From Paraburkholderia sp. ZP32-5 (GTDB lineage: Bacteria; Pseudomonadota; Gammaproteobacteria; Burkholderiales; Burkholderiaceae), in the NCBI RefSeq assembly GCF_021390495.1, contig NZ_JAJEJP010000002.1, forward strand, positions 2,976,001 to 3,040,000: a stretch of 64,000 bases of DNA. The letters run 5' to 3'. The notes beneath the pieces were generated by a model that saw only the letters and a list, made by a program, of their open reading frames with translations, was not told the DNA's origin and searched no databases. Both the position numbers and the translations under genes were made by a program. Position 1 is the first letter of the stretch. Each line of letters starts with the position of its first letter. Positions 61,833 through 64,000 of this stretch are shown in pieces.

Positions 61833-62740
61833 CTTCCCGGCCGGTAAGCAACGTGTCTGGCAATTTTTCTCACGAGCTTCTGCGGATAGCACAGCGCCGA
61901 GAGCCCGGCCCATACGTATTTCGACACCACCGATCGCGAATCCAGATAATTCCGGTAGCACTTGATGAACCAGTAATAGGTACGCACCTTCCAGCGCGGC
62001 GTATGTCCACCGAAAATACTGTCGCGCAGCTGGTAGGTGCGCAGAATCGTCGAATAGCGCAACCGCGCGGATGCACTGGTGTCATGTATCCGGTAACGGA
62101 TCAGTGGTTCGGTAAAATTGCCGAAGCTGGCTCCCCGCTTAAGGAATCTCGCGAAAATGTCGTAGTCCTCGGCGGGAACATTTTCCTGCTTGTACGGTTC
62201 GCTCCTGAAGAACGCGGTGCGACCCATCACCGTGGCGTGCAGCACGCCGTTCTCGCCTTTGACGATCGTCTTCTCGATGTCGGAGTGATCCGACGGGAAG
62301 TTCGTCGAACCGATGGAAGCACCTGTCGAGCTGTGGAAGATCAGCGCGTTACCTCCAACTACGTCCAGCCCGTGCCGGGTGATGTAGTCGTATTGGCGTT
62401 CTATGCGTGTCGGCAAAAGGATATCGTCAGGATCCATCCTCATGACATAGCTCGCGACGCTGTTTGCTACACCCGCATTCAACGCATTCGCGAAGCCGAC
62501 GTTTTTCGGCAACGCAATGATCTTCATACATTTCACGTCTTCCGCCGCCCGTTGCGCAATAACCAGCGAATCATCGGTGGAGCCGTCATCGACGAAAATG
62601 ATCTCTCGCGGTAATACGGTCGAGCAAAGGATCGAACGGAAGAATTCGTCGAGATAGCGGCCATTGTTGAAATTGGCCACGACCATGCTCACATCCACCG
62701 TGGGTTTCGTCTGCGTAGGGGACTGCTGTACCGTATTCAC
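61829..62740 (-). CDS. GT2-family glycosyltransferase
   Basis: A 303-residue inverting glycosyltransferase of family 2. The nucleotide-sugar site shows VSMVVANFNNGRYLDEFFRS, EIIFVDDGSTDDSLVIAQRA and MRMDPDDILLPTR (DxD in the variant DPDD). NVPAEDYDIFARFLKRGASF carries the ED acceptor-site acid. It transfers a sugar to the lipid-linked EPS repeat unit at the inner membrane. The start is GTG at 62740. The stop overlaps the next gene's ATG. Confidence 0.88.
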   Translation of the reverse strand: MNTVQQSPTQTKPTVDVSMVVANFNNGRYLDEFFRSILCSTVLPREIIFVDDGSTDDSLVIAQRAAEDVKCMKIIALPKNVGFANALNAGVANSVASYVMRMDPDDILLPTRIERQYDYITRHGLDVVGGNALIFHSSTGASIGSTNFPSDHSDIEKTIVKGENGVLHATVMGRTAFFRSEPYKQENVPAEDYDIFARFLKRGASFGNFTEPLIRYRIHDTSASARLRYSTILRTYQLRDSIFGGHTPRWKVRTYYWFIKCYRNYLDSRSVVSKYVWAGLSALCYPQKLVRKIARHVAYRPGR

Positions 62741-62751
62741 GTGGAATTTCC

Positions 62752-63681
62752 CTATATGTTCTGACCATCTGCCATCTTCACCGTATTGCGCAGCCGGATT
62801 CTTCTAATGCGCATATGCAACCAGTTGCACTGCGGAGCTGCCGCGTTGATGTCCTTTGCCAGTACGCGTGAGCTGATGAAGTACGGAATCGCCTTTTCCA
62901 CGCCGGAAACCGACGGCCAAAGAAACTCTCTGAGTTTTTGGGTTTGGACCGTGCACCCGTGTTGTTCCAGCATTTCGCTCGCTATCCCGACGTGCGCATC
63001 CCGCTGACGGTCGATTCGCAACGTGCTGACCTGCTGGCCGTGCACTCTGTAGCGCAGTAGCGGCCGTGGAATGTTGGCGAACTTCCCGAAGCGCGCCAGT
63101 TCGGTCCATAGCCGGTAGTCTTCGACATATTCGGAGTCGGCGCGGTATACAAGGCCCTCCTGTTTGATCACTTGCGCGCGCATCATCACCGTTGGATGCG
63201 CGAAGCAGCTTTCGATCATCAACAGGGCCTTGCAGTCCTCGTCGGTGCGCGGTGTGGGTACATACTGTGCCGCATCGCCGAACTTGACGAAGTCGGTTCC
63301 ACAAGCCACCAGCCGCGGCTCTGCTTCCATCCTCGCCACTTGCATCCCGAGCCTCAACGGATGGGCGATGTCGTCGGCGTCCATTCGCGCGAGATACTTT
63401 CCATTCGCATGGTTCATCGCGTTGTTCAACGCCGCCACGATTCCACTCTTCTCCTGCCACAGAACATGGATGCGCCGGTCAAACAGCCGCAGACAGGTAG
63501 CGATCGCGCTGGTCTGATCATTCGATCCATCATCCACAATCAACAGTTCGAAGTTTCGATATTGCTGCTGCAAAATGGAGTGCACTGCCTCCGCGAGGAA
63601 TTTGGCGCCGTTATGCACAGGCATCAACACGGATATCATCGGTTCTTGCATGTGGCGATTGCGGATGTGGAGTCGGCTCAT
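62752..63681 (-). CDS. GT2-family glycosyltransferase
   Basis: A 309-residue family 2 glycosyltransferase. ISVLMPVHNGAKFLAEAVHS, FELLIVDDGSNDQTSAIATC and YLARMDADDIAHPLRLGMQV cover the nucleotide-binding Asp residues and the DxD (DADD); YVEDYRLWTELARFGKFANI holds the catalytic ED region. It adds another sugar of the EPS repeat unit. Starts at 63681, 63651 or 63639 are possible; the fold begins at EPMISVLMP. It is separated from the next GT gene by 11 bases and by 38 from the upstream Wzc-like gene. Confidence 0.87.
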   Translation of the reverse strand: MSRLHIRNRHMQEPMISVLMPVHNGAKFLAEAVHSILQQQYRNFELLIVDDGSNDQTSAIATCLRLFDRRIHVLWQEKSGIVAALNNAMNHANGKYLARMDADDIAHPLRLGMQVARMEAEPRLVACGTDFVKFGDAAQYVPTPRTDEDCKALLMIESCFAHPTVMMRAQVIKQEGLVYRADSEYVEDYRLWTELARFGKFANIPRPLLRYRVHGQQVSTLRIDRQRDAHVGIASEMLEQHGCTVQTQKLREFLWPSVSGVEKAIPYFISSRVLAKDINAAAPQCNWLHMRIRRIRLRNTVKMADGQNI

Positions 63682-63719
63682 GACCGGCGATCGTCGTGAA
63701 TGATCCTTGAGCCCACTGA

Positions 63720-64000
63720 CTACCTGCCGAGCCGGGGAGGATCTTCGTACGTATAAGCAGCGTATCGATAGCTCCCGTAAATCGAACCGAATCCGTATCG
63801 ACCCAGATTCGGATTGACGCCGTTGAAAAGAACGCCGTCCGGCGTCACACCATTCTGCGATAGCCGCTTGATCGACTCCTTCAGTTCGCCGGCTTTCGTC
63901 ACGCCAGCCTTGGCGACAATGAATACCGTGCCGGCCGCGGGCGCCAATACCGTCGCGTCGGTCACCGTGAGCACCGGCGCGGAATCCATCAACACAATGT
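63720..64000 (-). CDS. Wzc-type tyrosine autokinase, C-terminal end (5' end outside window)
   Basis: Only about the last 93 residues are in the window. They include a Walker-B-like strand IVLMDSAPVLTVTDATVLAP, then the helix and strand ending in VLFNGVNPNLGRYGFG and a tail with several Tyr (YGFGSIYGSYRYAAYTYED), the autophosphorylation cluster of Wzc-type EPS co-polymerase kinases. It works with a Wza exporter and Wzb phosphatase to control chain length and export. It is probably the upstream gene of the same operon as the glycosyltransferases. Confidence 0.85.
   Translation of the reverse strand, partial: IVLMDSAPVLTVTDATVLAPAAGTVFIVAKAGVTKAGELKESIKRLSQNGVTPDGVLFNGVNPNLGRYGFGSIYGSYRYAAYTYEDPPRLGR

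Overview
The window is high-GC DNA with the gene content of a Burkholderiales genome, most likely Paraburkholderia or Burkholderia. The signs are RbsABC-type sugar importers, an oxidative L-fucose-type cluster with UxaA-family proteins, Tat-dependent oxidoreductases, GGDEF/EAL proteins, a DUF2252 protein and a Wzx/Wzy/Wzc exopolysaccharide locus. No rRNA, tRNA or CRISPR array was seen. All identifications come from reading motifs by eye; no database search was run.

1-8.2 kb: a partial MgtC-like gene, an AGE-family sugar epimerase, a CspA cold-shock gene with promoter and terminator, a chemotaxis receptor, a PaaI-type thioesterase, a large membrane-bound PAS/GGDEF/EAL protein and a MerR-like gene fragment. 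8.3-20.7 kb: a Tat-exported FAD oxidase and a cupin, a Gln/Ser-rich protein, an arylsulfatase next to its formylglycine-generating enzyme, a LysR regulator divergent from two SDRs and a GST, and a secreted phosphodiesterase. 20.7-31.6 kb: a lone IS30-type end, an operon of DUF2252 and a GluR0-like channel/receptor, a Tat-exported alkylsulfatase that lacks its usual C-terminal domain, an orphan gene, a two-subunit molybdenum hydroxylase, and a PAS-GGDEF cyclase.

31.7-44.9 kb is accessory DNA, visibly richer in A+T in places. It holds mostly orphan genes: a lipoprotein, a secreted helical-repeat protein, a protein with a HEPN-like Rx4H motif, a 671-residue protein with a PD-(D/E)XK nuclease core, an intact IS30-family element, and a structured leader that resembles the C4/CI antisense RNA of P4/P1-type phages upstream of a small gene. 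Two secreted OmpA-like proteins close the region. The nuclease-like protein and the C4-like leader are the best leads for something undescribed.

45-55.2 kb: one leftward operon encodes uptake and oxidative breakdown of a 6-deoxy sugar, best explained as L-fucose: ABC binding protein, ATPase and permease; two-subunit UxaA-type dehydratase; aldo/keto reductase; lactonase; SDR; and FAH-family hydrolase giving pyruvate and lactate. A divergent IclR gene faces it. A sigma70-like promoter with a palindromic operator lies between them.

56-64 kb: part of an exopolysaccharide locus, with a GNAT-type acyltransferase, Wzx flippase, GH99-like enzyme, Wzy polymerase, hexapeptide acetyltransferase, two GT2 glycosyltransferases and the C-terminal end of a Wzc tyrosine kinase. 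Several of these genes overlap by a few bases.
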